NCBI GenBank assembly: GCA_030834905.1 | Contig: JAUQWZ010000002.1 | Span: forward strand, 62,001 to 126,000 | DNA length: 64,000 nucleotides | Direction: 5' to 3' | From: Aggregatilineales bacterium | Lineage (GTDB): Bacteria > Chloroflexota > Anaerolineae > Aggregatilineales > Phototrophicaceae | Part shown: positions 18,583 to 27,768 of the stretch, in pieces | How the letters are laid out: every line of letters begins with the position of its first letter | Numbering within the stretch: position 1 is the first letter of the stretch | Notes under the pieces: model-generated | Told to the model about the DNA's origin: nothing | Seen by the model: only the letters and a program-made list of their open reading frames with translations | Database searches by the model: none | Position numbers and translations under genes: made by a program

Positions 18583-20202
18583 ATGTCGGTCAGGAAAACT
18601 TCGCGTGGACGCCGCGTAACTGGTTTCCTCGCGTTTCGGCTTGTGCCGCTGCTGCTGCTTGTCGGCATCGTCTATTTTGGCTATCAGGTGGCACAGCAGG
18701 GTATCCGCTACCTGAATGAGCAGAGCAGCGCCGCCGCCCGCGCTCCCCTTTACGCGCAGACAGCAACCGCGCTGGCGCTGGTTACTGACGAAGTCACGCC
18801 TGAAGCAACCGAGTCGGCGAGCGTGCCGGTTGTCAGACACGCCAAGCGATCAGTCGAAATACTTCAGGATTTCGCCACCAACACGCCGCAGCCCGGCGAT
18901 CAGGTTGTGCCGACACTTGACCCCAACCAGCCGACACGGGCGCTGCCGACGCCGTTCTTCTATCAGGCACCGCAGGAAGGCGCGGCTGCCCCGACCGCCA
19001 TTCCCACGCCGGTTGAGCCGCTGAACCGTCAGGACTATGACCTGATGAATATCCTGCTGCTGGGCAACGATAATGAGATCACCGGCGATCAGATCGCCCG
19101 GACAGACACGATGATCGTGGTATCGATCAACCGGACGACCGGAACGGTTTCCATGCTGACGCTGCCCCGCGACCTGTATGTCTATATCCCCGGCTGGACG
19201 ATGCAGCGCCTGAACAATGCCTACGTGCGCGGTGAAGCGGTGGGCTGGACCGACGGCGGCTTCGGCTTGATGCGTCAAACGCTGATGTACAACTTCGGCA
19301 TCAACGTCCACTATTACGCGATGGTCGATCTGACCGGCTTCAAGGCAATTGTGGATGCGGTCGGTGGCATCGATCTGGCGGTGGACTGCGCGATACAAGA
19401 CCTGCCGCTGATGGAATCTGAAGTGCCGGAAGGCGCGGTGCGGATCAACGAAGATGGCGAATACGTGCTGCCGGTTGGCTACTATCACATGGAAGGCGCG
19501 GAGGCATTGTGGTACGCGCGCTCGCGCGGGAATAGTTCCGACTTTGATCGCGGTCCCCGCCAGATGCAGGTGCTGCGCGCCGCCTGGCGTGCTGCCCGCA
19601 ATCAGGGGCTGCTGTCTCAGGTGCCGGAACTGTGGAGTCAGGGGATTCAGTACGTGCAGACCAACCTGACGCTGCCGGATATTCTGGGATTAGTGCCGCT
19701 TGCCGCCAGCCTCGACCCTGCGAATATCGACTCTTACGCGCTCATCCGCACCTACCACACCACGCCCTGGACGACGCCCAGCAGTGAGAACGTCCAACTG
19801 CCAAATTACGACCCGCTGCGGCAGCTTCTGCAAAACTTCTACACGCCGCCCACCAGCAGTCAGATCGCTCTCGAAGCGCCGACCGTCGCTGTCTACAACG
19901 GCACGACCAACCCCGACTGGGATCGTGTCGCGGCGGAAAGCCTCGGCTGGGAAGGCTTCAACGCAGTCGCAATGGGCGCCGCGCCAACGACCGATTTTGC
20001 CAGCACCACCCTGACCGATTATACCGGGCGCAGCAAGGGCAGCAGTCTCGAACAGCTCGCGCGGATGCTGAACGTCCAGTTTGAAAATCTGCTGCTCGAC
20101 CCGCGTTCAGACCGCCAATACGATTTTGAAGTGGTTGTCGGGGCTGATTACACCTCATGCAGCCGGAGTGGCGTGCTGCCCGTAGAGTCGGCGGGGAATT
20201 AG
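18583..20202 (+). CDS. LytR-CpsA-Psr (LCP) family glycopolymer ligase
   Basis: 539 residues. Basic N-terminus and one TM helix (about 19-38), a Thr/Pro-rich linker, then the LCP core from about residue 155: MNILLLGNDNE, ARTDTMIVVSINRTTGTVSM, LPRDLYVYIPGW, and LWYARSRGNSSDFDRGPRQ with the conserved arginines. A LytR C-terminal-like domain occupies about 425-535. LCP enzymes move undecaprenyl-linked glycopolymers to the wall or to proteins. A TACACT about 50 bases upstream could be its own -10. Fits the surface theme of the two genes before it. Confidence 0.9.
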   Translation: MSVRKTSRGRRVTGFLAFRLVPLLLLVGIVYFGYQVAQQGIRYLNEQSSAAARAPLYAQTATALALVTDEVTPEATESASVPVVRHAKRSVEILQDFATNTPQPGDQVVPTLDPNQPTRALPTPFFYQAPQEGAAAPTAIPTPVEPLNRQDYDLMNILLLGNDNEITGDQIARTDTMIVVSINRTTGTVSMLTLPRDLYVYIPGWTMQRLNNAYVRGEAVGWTDGGFGLMRQTLMYNFGINVHYYAMVDLTGFKAIVDAVGGIDLAVDCAIQDLPLMESEVPEGAVRINEDGEYVLPVGYYHMEGAEALWYARSRGNSSDFDRGPRQMQVLRAAWRAARNQGLLSQVPELWSQGIQYVQTNLTLPDILGLVPLAASLDPANIDSYALIRTYHTTPWTTPSSENVQLPNYDPLRQLLQNFYTPPTSSQIALEAPTVAVYNGTTNPDWDRVAAESLGWEGFNAVAMGAAPTTDFASTTLTDYTGRSKGSSLEQLARMLNVQFENLLLDPRSDRQYDFEVVVGADYTSCSRSGVLPVESAGN

Positions 20203-20229
20203 AGAGCAGTCAAGAGTAGCAGGTTAAAA

Positions 20230-20313
20230 GTAGGGACACGATATTATCGTGTCCGCCTCAGCGTTCATGAAACGGACACGACGGAAGCATTCGCAGTATG
20301 CACGTGTCCCTAC
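20230..20313. repeat. Pair of oppositely oriented GTAGGGAC palindromes
   Basis: Copy one, 20230-20255, is a perfect stem GGACACGATA/TATCGTGTCC. Copy two, 20273-20313, has GGACACG and CGTGTCCCTAC as ends around a longer loop and is turned the other way, so the GTAGGGAC ends point outwards. Both lie between the convergent LCP and aldo/keto reductase genes. Confidence 0.7.
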
Positions 20314-20352
20314 GGCAGTATCTGTTACGTGACGACTGGTTTCTGGCGTCCG

Positions 20353-21336
20353 TTACCAGCGCTGATGTACCTGCTCGCGGATGGAACGGTCATAGATGGC
20401 TTGCACTGTCGCCATCTGTTCGCTGGTCAGCGGCGGCAGGTCGGCGGCATGGATATTCGCCTCTGCCTGAGATGGACGTTTCGCGCCGGGAATCGCGCAC
20501 GAGACGGCGTCGAACATCAGTATCCAGCGCAGCGCTAACTGTGCCAGCGTCACGCCCGGCGGAACGATCTGCCTGAGTTCCTCAACCGCCGCCAGCCCGA
20601 TTTCGTAATCGACGCCGGAGAAGGTTTCGCCCCGGTCGAACGACTCGCCGTGGCGGTTAAAGCGGCGGTGATCGTCGTCGGCAAATTCGGTCTGAGGCGT
20701 CATCTTGCCGGTGAGCAAGCCGCTGGCAAGCGGGACGCGGGCAAGGATGCCGACCTGGCGGCGTTTGGCTTCGGGGAAGAACAACTCAATCGGGCGCAGA
20801 CGGAACATGTTGAAGATGATCTGCACCGACTGCACGCCGGGATATTCCATCGCCTTAAGCGCTTCCTCGACCTTTTCGACGCTGACGCCGTAATAGCCGA
20901 TTTTGCCCGCCTTCACCAGATCATCCAGCGCGGCGAACACTTCGGGGCGGTAGTAGACCTCGGTGGGCGGGCAGTGAAGCTGCACCAGATCGAGGCGCTC
21001 GGTTTCGAGGTTGCGCAGGCTGCGTTCGACAAAGCGCGTCAGGTTCTGCGCGGTGTAGCCGTCCGCCGTGTGTGGGTCAAGCCGCCGCCCGGCTTTGGTG
21101 ATGATGTAAAACGGCTCGCTGCGCTCCTTCTTCAGACGCGCCAGCAACTGCTCGCTGTGCCCGTCGCCGTAGACATCGGCGGTGTCGAACAGATTGACGC
21201 CCAGATCGAGGGCGCGGTGCATCGCCGCCATCGATTCAGTATCATCCACTTCGCCCCAGGCAGAGCCAATCGCCCAGGCACCGAAGCTGATTTCCGAGAC
21301 CTTCCATCCGGTGCGCCCAAAATTACGGTAGTTCAT
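20353..21336 (-). CDS. Aldo/keto reductase
   Basis: 327-residue NAD(P)H-dependent AKR. The tetrad is visible as Asp and Tyr in FDTADVYG, Lys in ITKAG, and His in LVQLHCPP; the C-terminal PGAKRPSQAEAN binds the cofactor. Last of a leftward run rhaI-methyltransferase-AKR. In a rhamnose locus a role in reducing lactaldehyde or oxidising a sugar is possible but unproven. I preferred the ATG at 21336 (MNYRNFGRTGWKV, the family N-terminus) to the TTG at 21354. Confidence 0.88.
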   Translation of the reverse strand: MNYRNFGRTGWKVSEISFGAWAIGSAWGEVDDTESMAAMHRALDLGVNLFDTADVYGDGHSEQLLARLKKERSEPFYIITKAGRRLDPHTADGYTAQNLTRFVERSLRNLETERLDLVQLHCPPTEVYYRPEVFAALDDLVKAGKIGYYGVSVEKVEEALKAMEYPGVQSVQIIFNMFRLRPIELFFPEAKRRQVGILARVPLASGLLTGKMTPQTEFADDDHRRFNRHGESFDRGETFSGVDYEIGLAAVEELRQIVPPGVTLAQLALRWILMFDAVSCAIPGAKRPSQAEANIHAADLPPLTSEQMATVQAIYDRSIREQVHQRW

Positions 21337-21366
21337 GGTGGAGATTCCCTTCAATAAGGCTTCCGG

Positions 21367-22068
21367 TCAGGCTGGCTCGACCGGCTTTATGCCATGCGCG
21401 TAAATAAAGTAGCGTCGCGTCGTCTGAACGTCTGCCTCGAAACCGGCAGCGCGCAGCAGCGGCGTCAGCGTTTCGGGGCGGTAGTAAATTTTGACGATCT
21501 GGAATTCGCGCCCGTCGTTCAGGCGGCGCATCTGGCGTGCCTGCGCGCTGGTGGTCACCGATTGGTCGGCGGCGGTGGAGCTTTCGTCCGGCAGCGAATC
21601 GACCAGAAAGACATGCCCGCCGGGGCGAACAGCGTTGAACACCTTGTCCAGGAATTCGGCGGTCAGTTCCGGGGGAACGTGTGACAGCCAGAAGGAAAAA
21701 AAGACCAGATCATACTGCTCGCTGGGCTGCCACTCGAACAGATCGCCCTGCACGTAGCGGACGTGGGCGGGGTGCATCTTCTGAACATTAATGGTCAGCA
21801 TCTCTTCGGACGCATCGACGGCGGTGACGTGTTCCGCCATCTGGGCAAGATGCGCCGTCCAGATGCCGGTTCCCGCCGCCAGTTCCAGCGCGTGGTCAAA
21901 GCTGCCCAGCCCGCGCAGCGTCTGAACGACTGTTTCCACTTCATCAAACCACTGCTGGTTGAGCGCTTCGCCGCGGTCATACCGTTTGAGGCGATAAAAC
22001 CACTCATCGTATTCACTGGCGCGAGCGCGGTAGTAGTCGATCTGCTGGCGCAGAATGTCGTCCGTCAT
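21367..22068 (-). CDS. SAM-dependent class I methyltransferase
   Basis: 233 residues. Motif I is [17 protein letters not shown], followed by [11 protein letters not shown] with the acidic residue for the SAM ribose, and [14 protein letters not shown] as motif III. The substrate is unknown. Its ATG overlaps the rhaI stop codon by ATGA, so it is coupled to rhamnose isomerase. Methylated rhamnose or fucose derivatives are one guess for the link; housekeeping is as likely. Confidence 0.82.
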   Translation of the reverse strand: MTDDILRQQIDYYRARASEYDEWFYRLKRYDRGEALNQQWFDEVETVVQTLRGLGSFDHALELAAGTGIWTAHLAQMAEHVTAVDASEEMLTINVQKMHPAHVRYVQGDLFEWQPSEQYDLVFFSFWLSHVPPELTAEFLDKVFNAVRPGGHVFLVDSLPDESSTAADQSVTTSAQARQMRRLNDGREFQIVKIYYRPETLTPLLRAAGFEADVQTTRRYFIYAHGIKPVEPA

Positions 22069-23279
22069 GTTGGGAAGCCCCCGCCAGCCGCGTCGGCGGT
22101 GCCGCGAATTTCCGCCATGCGGCGGGCGTAATCGTCGGCGCGATAAGCCGCCAGCGGATCAGGATGCAGACCCATTTCAAGGCGCACCTGCGCCAGCAGC
22201 GGACGAATATCGGTGTCAAACGCATCCACCAGCACCTGCTGCGCGCCGAGCACGTCGCCCTGCTGCTGGCGCTGGCGCAGCGTGCTGAAGTCCACGATCA
22301 ACGCTTTGGCGTAGGCAGACTGGCAGTTGAGGACGCTCAACAGCATCGCTTCCAGCTTCGGCTCAATGTTGTGGCTCTGATCAATCATGTAGGCGACGTT
22401 ACCGGCGCGGTCTTCCGCCGCGACCAACTCGGTGTAAATTTCAAACAGCTCGAACGGGTTGTTCGTCCCAACGATCAGATCGTCGTCGGCATAGCGCCGG
22501 GCGTTGAAATGGAAGCCGCCCAACCGACCTTCGTCAAGCAGGAAGGCGACGATGTGGGCGACGTTGGTTCCCTGCGCGTGATGCCCGGTATCGACCAGCA
22601 CCTGCGCCTGCTCGCCCAGCTTGAGCGCCGTGGCATACGCCATGCCCCAATCCGCCAGATCGGTGTGATAAAAGGCTGGCTCGAAGAATTTGTATTCGAT
22701 CAACATGCGGCTGCCCGCGGGCAGATACGGATAGACGGCTGCCAGCGCCGCTTCCATGCGGTGCTTGCGCTCGCGGATGCTGTCCTGACCGGCGTAATTG
22801 GTGCCGTCGGCAAACCACAGGCTGAGGAGCGTGCTGTCCGTTTTCGCCATGATTTCGCAGCATTCGACCAGATGGGCAATCGCCTCTTCGCGAACGCTGC
22901 CGCTGGGGTGGGTGATGCTGCCCAGCTTATAGGCTTCGTCCTGAAACAAATTAGGGTTAACCGCGCCAATGGCGACGCCCTGCGCCTTCGCATAGTCCTT
23001 CAGGGCATCATAGTCGTCGGTTTTGTCCCAGGGGATGTGGATGGCGACTGACGGCGCAATACCCGTCAGGCGGTGAATGTAGCCGGCGTCGTCCAGCTTT
23101 TCCTGAATGGTGCGCGCCGCGCCCTCCCAGGGGAAGGTCTTGAAGCGCGTGCCGCTGTTGCCATATCCCCACGAGGGCGTTTCGATATGCTGCCGCTTGA
23201 GCTTCTCTTTGACCGCCTCAACATCGATTCCGCGATTGGTGAGCTGTTCAGCTAATGGGGCATAGTATTGGTTATGCAT
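22065..23279 (-). CDS. rhaI: L-rhamnose isomerase (RhaI type)
   Basis: 404 residues, TIM-barrel sugar isomerase. Converts L-rhamnose to L-rhamnulose. It resembles the Pseudomonas/Bacillus-type isomerase rather than E. coli Rha[19 protein letters not shown] at the start, [14 protein letters not shown], then metal-site regions [27 protein letters not shown] and [15 protein letters not shown]. The genes next door support the substrate. The ATG at 23279 has AGGA upstream; the open frame continues to 23375 but would run through the regulator's operator. Leftward operon with the methyltransferase and AKR. Confidence 0.85.
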   Translation of the reverse strand: MHNQYYAPLAEQLTNRGIDVEAVKEKLKRQHIETPSWGYGNSGTRFKTFPWEGAARTIQEKLDDAGYIHRLTGIAPSVAIHIPWDKTDDYDALKDYAKAQGVAIGAVNPNLFQDEAYKLGSITHPSGSVREEAIAHLVECCEIMAKTDSTLLSLWFADGTNYAGQDSIRERKHRMEAALAAVYPYLPAGSRMLIEYKFFEPAFYHTDLADWGMAYATALKLGEQAQVLVDTGHHAQGTNVAHIVAFLLDEGRLGGFHFNARRYADDDLIVGTNNPFELFEIYTELVAAEDRAGNVAYMIDQSHNIEPKLEAMLLSVLNCQSAYAKALIVDFSTLRQRQQQGDVLGAQQVLVDAFDTDIRPLLAQVRLEMGLHPDPLAAYRADDYARRMAEIRGTADAAGGGFPT

Positions 23280-23333
23280 GGTCAATCCTGTTTTGCAAAA
23301 AGTAGGCAGGCTACTACAATCAAAAGACAAGTA

Positions 23334-23352
23334 CTTTCGTTTGATTACGTTT
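23334..23352. promoter_or_regulatory. Candidate DeoR-type operator, rhaI/regulator side
   Basis: CTTTCGTTTGATTACGTTT. Its reverse complement matches the site at 24217-24234 in 15 of 18 positions. Each is a direct repeat of an AACGnAA unit spaced ten bases, one helical turn. It lies in the divergent region between rhaI and the regulator gene. Confidence 0.65.
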
Positions 23353-23382
23353 GGTCGTATTTTCAGGGAAAGCATAGCGCCG

Positions 23383-24159
23383 ATGGCACTTTTTGTCGAG
23401 GAACGCCGCCGCCTGATTCTGGAACAGCTTCGGCAGCAGGGGCGGGTGTCGGTTCAGGAACTGAGCCAGAAGATGCAGGTGAGCGCCGTCACTATCCGGC
23501 AGGATCTGGGGGCATTGGAAGCCGACGGACTGCTGGAACGCACCTATGGCGGCGCGGTGCGGCATACAAATGCGCTGGTGCCGGAACTCTCGTTTCACGT
23601 CCGGTTGGGAAAGCACAGCCGGACGAAGGAAGCGGTCGCGGCGGCGGCGGCGGCGCTGGTCGAAGACGGTTTTACGGTGGGCTTGGATGCCAGCACAACC
23701 GTTTACGCGATGGTTGACGCGCTCAAGCGCCTGCGGCGGCTGACCGTTGTCACCAACAGCCTGATTATCGCCCAGAGCTTTCTTGACAGCCCGCACGTTC
23801 AGGTGCTGATGCCCGGCGGGCGAATGCGGCGCGATTCAATCTCAATTGTCGGGCGGCTGGAAGGCTTGCCGGATGTGAACATGAATATTGGCTTCTTTGG
23901 CGCGCGCGGTATTTCGCTCGTCGAGGGGCTGACCGACGTTGACGCCGACGAAGCACAGATCAAGGCGGCGATGGCGGGGCGCTGTGTCGTGCGCGCCGCC
24001 GTGATCGACGGCAGCAAATGGGGGCAGGTCGCGCCCTACACCTTCATCAAGCCGCAGGAAATCAGCCGGGTTGTAACCGCCGATGACGCGCCGTTGGAGA
24101 TGATCGAGCAGTTCCGGGAGCGTGGGACTGCGGTGGATGTAGTGACGACGCAGCGGTAG
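23383..24159 (+). CDS. DeoR-family transcriptional regulator of the rhamnose genes
   Basis: 258 residues. N-terminal winged helix-turn-helix ([45 protein letters not shown]) and a C-terminal DeoR sensor domain resembling ribose-5-phosphate isomerase, with [21 protein letters not shown] and [10 protein letters not shown]. Family members usually repress sugar operons and respond to a phosphorylated intermediate. Flanked on both sides by near-identical sites, so autoregulation plus control of both arms is likely. The start at 23383 gives the standard N-terminus; upstream in-frame ATGs lie inside the operator region. Confidence 0.9.
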   Translation: MALFVEERRRLILEQLRQQGRVSVQELSQKMQVSAVTIRQDLGALEADGLLERTYGGAVRHTNALVPELSFHVRLGKHSRTKEAVAAAAAALVEDGFTVGLDASTTVYAMVDALKRLRRLTVVTNSLIIAQSFLDSPHVQVLMPGGRMRRDSISIVGRLEGLPDVNMNIGFFGARGISLVEGLTDVDADEAQIKAAMAGRCVVRAAVIDGSKWGQVAPYTFIKPQEISRVVTADDAPLEMIEQFRERGTAVDVVTTQR

Positions 24160-24180
24160 CGCCGGAAGCGGGACTTCCTT

Positions 24181-24234
24181 TTTGCCAGCCCGCACAATCG
24201 CGGTACACTGTAAGATAACGAAAGCAAACGAAAC
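24181..24234 (+). promoter_or_regulatory. Promoter and overlapping DeoR-type operator of the rhaD operon
   Basis: TTTGCC (24181-24186), 17 bases, TACACT (24204-24209). The operator AACGAAAGCAAACGAAAC at 24217-24234 begins eight bases after the -10, over the expected transcription start, an arrangement that suits repression. Confidence 0.6.
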
Positions 24235-24260
24235 TTTATCTTCTTTTCCGAGGGAACTTC

Positions 24261-26324
24261 ATGCCACACAACCTATGGAACGATGCCGACGCCGCCCGCC
24301 TGCCCGATCTCGACGGGCTGGTTTACCGGAGCAACCTGTTGGGCAGTGACCGCGCGGTGGTCAATATCTACGGCGGCAACACCAGCACCAAATTATTCAT
24401 GCCCGATCATCTCGGACGCGAGGTTGAAGTGCTGGCGGTGAAAGCGTCCGGCTCGGATATCCTCACCATCAAAGAGCGCGGTTTCGCGCTGCTGCGCATG
24501 GACGAAATCCGCCCGCTGTTTGCGCGCGAGGAAATGACCGACGAGGAAATGGTCGCCTATCTCGAACGGACGGTCTTTGAGCCGGGGCGTCCACGCCAGA
24601 GCATCGAGACGCTGCTTCATGCGTTTGTGCCTGCCAGACACGTCGATCACACCCATCCCGACGCCATCATCAGCCTGGCGACCGCGCCCGATCCTGAGGC
24701 GGTGGCACGCGATGTTTACGGAGAGCGTATGGCATACGTTCCGTACATTCGCCCCGGCTTTACGCTCAGCAAATGGATCGGGCAGAAGGTGCTGGACAAT
24801 CCGAACATCGAATGTGTCGTCATGGGCAAACACGGCTTGGTGACCTGGGGTTCGGAGAGCAAGGCAGCCTACGAGCATACGATTGCTATCATTCAGGAAG
24901 CGGAAGACTACCTGAACGAGAAGAAGCGCGGCAAGCGCGTTTTTGGCGACCTGGTCGCCTCCGATATGGGTCAGCAGCAGCGGCGCGAAATGGTCGCCCA
25001 GGTGCTGCCGACCATTCGCGGGGCGGTGTCCGAGCGGCGGCACGCCATTTTGCAGTATGACGACAGCGCCGACGTGCTGGAATTCGTCGGCAGCAGCCGC
25101 AGCCCGCAGATCAGCCAGCTTGGCGCAGCCTGTCCCGACCATCTAGTGCATGTGAAGCGCCAGCCGCTGTTTGTGGCCTGGCAGCCGTCTGAAGGTATTG
25201 AGGCGCTGAAAGCGGCAGTCGTGCAGGGGGTGGAGGACTACGAGCAGCGCTACGCCGAGTATTTTGAGACGTGCAAGGTTGAGGGCGACGAAATCCGCGA
25301 TGCCGCGCCGCGCGTCATTCTGATTCCCGGTCTGGGAATGGTGAACACGGGCAAAGACGTGACCAATGCCGACGTCAGCCGCCAGCTTTATCACCGGGCG
25401 ATTGAAGTCATCGGCGCGAGCGAGGCGCTGGGCGGCTTCAACAGCCTGTCGGCGAAGGAAGCCTACGACATTGAATACTGGCCCCTGGAGCTTTATAAGC
25501 TCAGGCTGGCACCGCCCGACCGCGATTTCGCCGGTAAAGTGGTGCTGATTACTGGCGGAGCCAGCGGCATTGGTCGGGCGGCGGCTTACCGGCTGGCGCA
25601 GGACGGCGCTCACGTCGTCATCGTGGACATCAATGCCGAAAGCGGCGGCGAAGTGGCGGCAGACCTTGAAAAGCGCTACGGGAGTAAGCGCGCCATCTTC
25701 GTTCAGTGTGACGTGACCGACGAAGCAGCGGTGCAGAATGCGCTGCGCTCGACCGTCCTGATGTATGGTGGGCTGGATGTTCTGATCAACAATGCCGGCA
25801 TCGCGGGCGGCGCGCCGATTGAGGAGACGTCGCTGGCGGACTTCCAGAAGCAGATCGATATTCTGGTCAAAGGCTACTTCCTGTTCGCCCGCGAAAGCTT
25901 CAAAGTGATGAAGGCGCAGGGTATTGGCGGATCGCTGGTGTTTGTTGGCAGCAAGAACAGCGTGGCGGCGGGCAAGGGTGCCAGTGTTTACAGCGCCGCT
26001 AAAGCCGCCGAAGTTCACATGGCGCGCTGTCTGGCGGAAGAGGGCGGTGAGTTCGGTATTCGGGTCAATTCGGTGCTGCCGGATGCGGTCATTCGCGGCA
26101 GCAGCATCTGGGATACCCAGTGGAAGGAAGCGCGCGCGGCGCAGTATGGGCTGCAGGTGGAAGACCTGAATGATTTCTACCGCAAGCGAAACACCCTGAA
26201 AGTCGAAATCCTGCCCGAAGACCTCGCTGAAGCCATCGCTTTTCTCGCCGGACCGCGCAGCGCCAAGACGACCGGCGCGATGCTGACGGTGGATGGCGGT
26301 GTTCCGGCTGCTTACGTTCGCTAA
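24261..26324 (+). CDS. Bifunctional rhamnulose-1-phosphate aldolase / short-chain dehydrogenase
   Basis: 687 residues in two parts. The N-terminal class II aldolase (about 1-420) has zinc ligands in HVDHTHPDAI and a glycine-rich NIYGGNTSTK. The C-terminal SDR (about 428-687) has the NAD site VLITGGASGIGRAAAYRLA, NNAGIAGG, and the catalytic YSAAK. It should cleave L-rhamnulose-1-phosphate to dihydroxyacetone phosphate and L-lactaldehyde and oxidise or reduce the aldehyde in the same polypeptide. This matches the bifunctional RhaD/RhaE-type enzymes that replace E. coli RhaD. First gene of the rightward operon; the kinase gene follows after ten bases. Confidence 0.9.
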   Translation: MPHNLWNDADAARLPDLDGLVYRSNLLGSDRAVVNIYGGNTSTKLFMPDHLGREVEVLAVKASGSDILTIKERGFALLRMDEIRPLFAREEMTDEEMVAYLERTVFEPGRPRQSIETLLHAFVPARHVDHTHPDAIISLATAPDPEAVARDVYGERMAYVPYIRPGFTLSKWIGQKVLDNPNIECVVMGKHGLVTWGSESKAAYEHTIAIIQEAEDYLNEKKRGKRVFGDLVASDMGQQQRREMVAQVLPTIRGAVSERRHAILQYDDSADVLEFVGSSRSPQISQLGAACPDHLVHVKRQPLFVAWQPSEGIEALKAAVVQGVEDYEQRYAEYFETCKVEGDEIRDAAPRVILIPGLGMVNTGKDVTNADVSRQLYHRAIEVIGASEALGGFNSLSAKEAYDIEYWPLELYKLRLAPPDRDFAGKVVLITGGASGIGRAAAYRLAQDGAHVVIVDINAESGGEVAADLEKRYGSKRAIFVQCDVTDEAAVQNALRSTVLMYGGLDVLINNAGIAGGAPIEETSLADFQKQIDILVKGYFLFARESFKVMKAQGIGGSLVFVGSKNSVAAGKGASVYSAAKAAEVHMARCLAEEGGEFGIRVNSVLPDAVIRGSSIWDTQWKEARAAQYGLQVEDLNDFYRKRNTLKVEILPEDLAEAIAFLAGPRSAKTTGAMLTVDGGVPAAYVR

Positions 26325-26334
26325 GGGGGGTGGT

Positions 26335-27768
26335 ATGGCGCATGTGATAGCGGTTGACCTCGGAGCCGACAGCGGGCGTGTTATCCGGGTGTGGCTGGAA
26401 GATGGTCGCCTTCAGAGTGAAGAAGTACACCGCTTTCCCAACACGCCAGTTATCGCTGGCGAGCAAATCTACTGGGATATTCTGCGGCTGTGGCACGAAG
26501 TGACGGCGGGCATAGACAAGGCGGCGGATGGCGCGGCGAGCGTCGGCGTCAACGCCTGGGGGGTGGATTTCGCCCTGCTGGATCGCGATGGCAGGCTGGT
26601 CAGCAACCCGGTGCATTACCGCGACAGCCGCACCAACGGCGCGATGGAATGGGTATTTGAGCGTGTTCCCCGCCGCGAAGTGTTCGAGCGCAGCGGCGTG
26701 CAGTTCATGCAGTTGAACACGCTCTACCAGCTTGCCAGTCTGGCGGGCGATCACTCTCCACTGCTGGGCGCGGCGGCGACGTATCTCGGACTGCCCGATC
26801 TGTTCAACTACTGGCTGACAGGTCAGAAAGCCGCCGAGTTCACCCACGCGACCACCACGCAGTTTTACAACCCGCGCACGAATGACTGGGATCGAGACCT
26901 GCTTCGGGCAGTCGGCATCGATTCGGACATCTTCCCGAAGATCGTCCCGCCGGGAACGCGGCTCGGTGATTACAAGGGCATACCGGTCATTCTGCCAGCG
27001 TCGCACGATACCGGCAGCGCGGTGGTCGGCGTGCCGCTGTCCAGCCCAAACGCCGCGTATCTAAGCAGCGGTACCTGGAGTTTGATCGGCGTTGAGATCA
27101 CCGATCCGGTCATCAACGACGCCAGTTATGAAGCCAACGTCACCAACGAAGGCGGCGTCTATGGCACGTTCCGGCTGCTGAAGAACGTAGCGGGCATGTG
27201 GCTGGCGCAGCAGTGCCGCGCGACCTGGCGCGGACGGAGCGCCGAATACAGCTATGATCAGCTCACGGGGCTGGCGGAGCAAGCCGAGCCATTTCGCTCG
27301 TTTGTGAACCCGGACGATCCCTCGTTTTTGCCACCCGGCGATATGCCCGCCCGCATCCGTGAGTTCTGCGCCCGAACCGATCAGCCTGTGCCAGAGACGG
27401 AAGGGCAGGTGATGCGGACGATATACGAAAGCCTGGCGCTGAAGTACCGGGGGGTGCTCGAACATTTATCGGCGCTTAGCGGGCAGCCCATCCCCAGACT
27501 GCATATCATTGGCGGGGGCACGCGCAGCGCGCTGCTGTGCCAGATGACGGCGGACGCGATCAATCGTCCGGTGGTGGCGGGTCCTATCGAGGCAACCGCC
27601 ATTGGCAATGCCTGCGTGCAGATGATCGCGCTCGGATGGATCGACGATCTGGCGGCGGCGCGGGGCATCATTGGCAAGTCCTTCCCGCTGACCACCTATG
27701 AGCCGAAGCAGGTCGCGCAGTGGGATGAGGTATATCAACGGTTCAAAGAGATAAGCCAGAAGCAATGA
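26335..27768 (+). CDS. rhaB: Rhamnulokinase (FGGY family)
   Basis: 477 residues. FGGY carbohydrate kinase fold: VIAVDLGADSGRVI at the start, NAWGVDFALLDRDGRL, YLSSGTWSLIGVE, and the ADP site HIIGGGTRSALLCQMTAD. Matches RhaB-type kinases in length and motifs; L-fuculokinase is the main alternative. Start at 26335 follows AAGGGGGG. Overlaps the next gene by ATGA. Confidence 0.88.
   Translation: MAHVIAVDLGADSGRVIRVWLEDGRLQSEEVHRFPNTPVIAGEQIYWDILRLWHEVTAGIDKAADGAASVGVNAWGVDFALLDRDGRLVSNPVHYRDSRTNGAMEWVFERVPRREVFERSGVQFMQLNTLYQLASLAGDHSPLLGAAATYLGLPDLFNYWLTGQKAAEFTHATTTQFYNPRTNDWDRDLLRAVGIDSDIFPKIVPPGTRLGDYKGIPVILPASHDTGSAVVGVPLSSPNAAYLSSGTWSLIGVEITDPVINDASYEANVTNEGGVYGTFRLLKNVAGMWLAQQCRATWRGRSAEYSYDQLTGLAEQAEPFRSFVNPDDPSFLPPGDMPARIREFCARTDQPVPETEGQVMRTIYESLALKYRGVLEHLSALSGQPIPRLHIIGGGTRSALLCQMTADAINRPVVAGPIEATAIGNACVQMIALGWIDDLAAARGIIGKSFPLTTYEPKQVAQWDEVYQRFKEISQKQ

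Noticed and set aside
23280..23375. N-terminal extension of rhaI to 23375
   Set aside because: The added residues do not resemble the family and would cover the candidate operator; the ATG at 23279 fits better.
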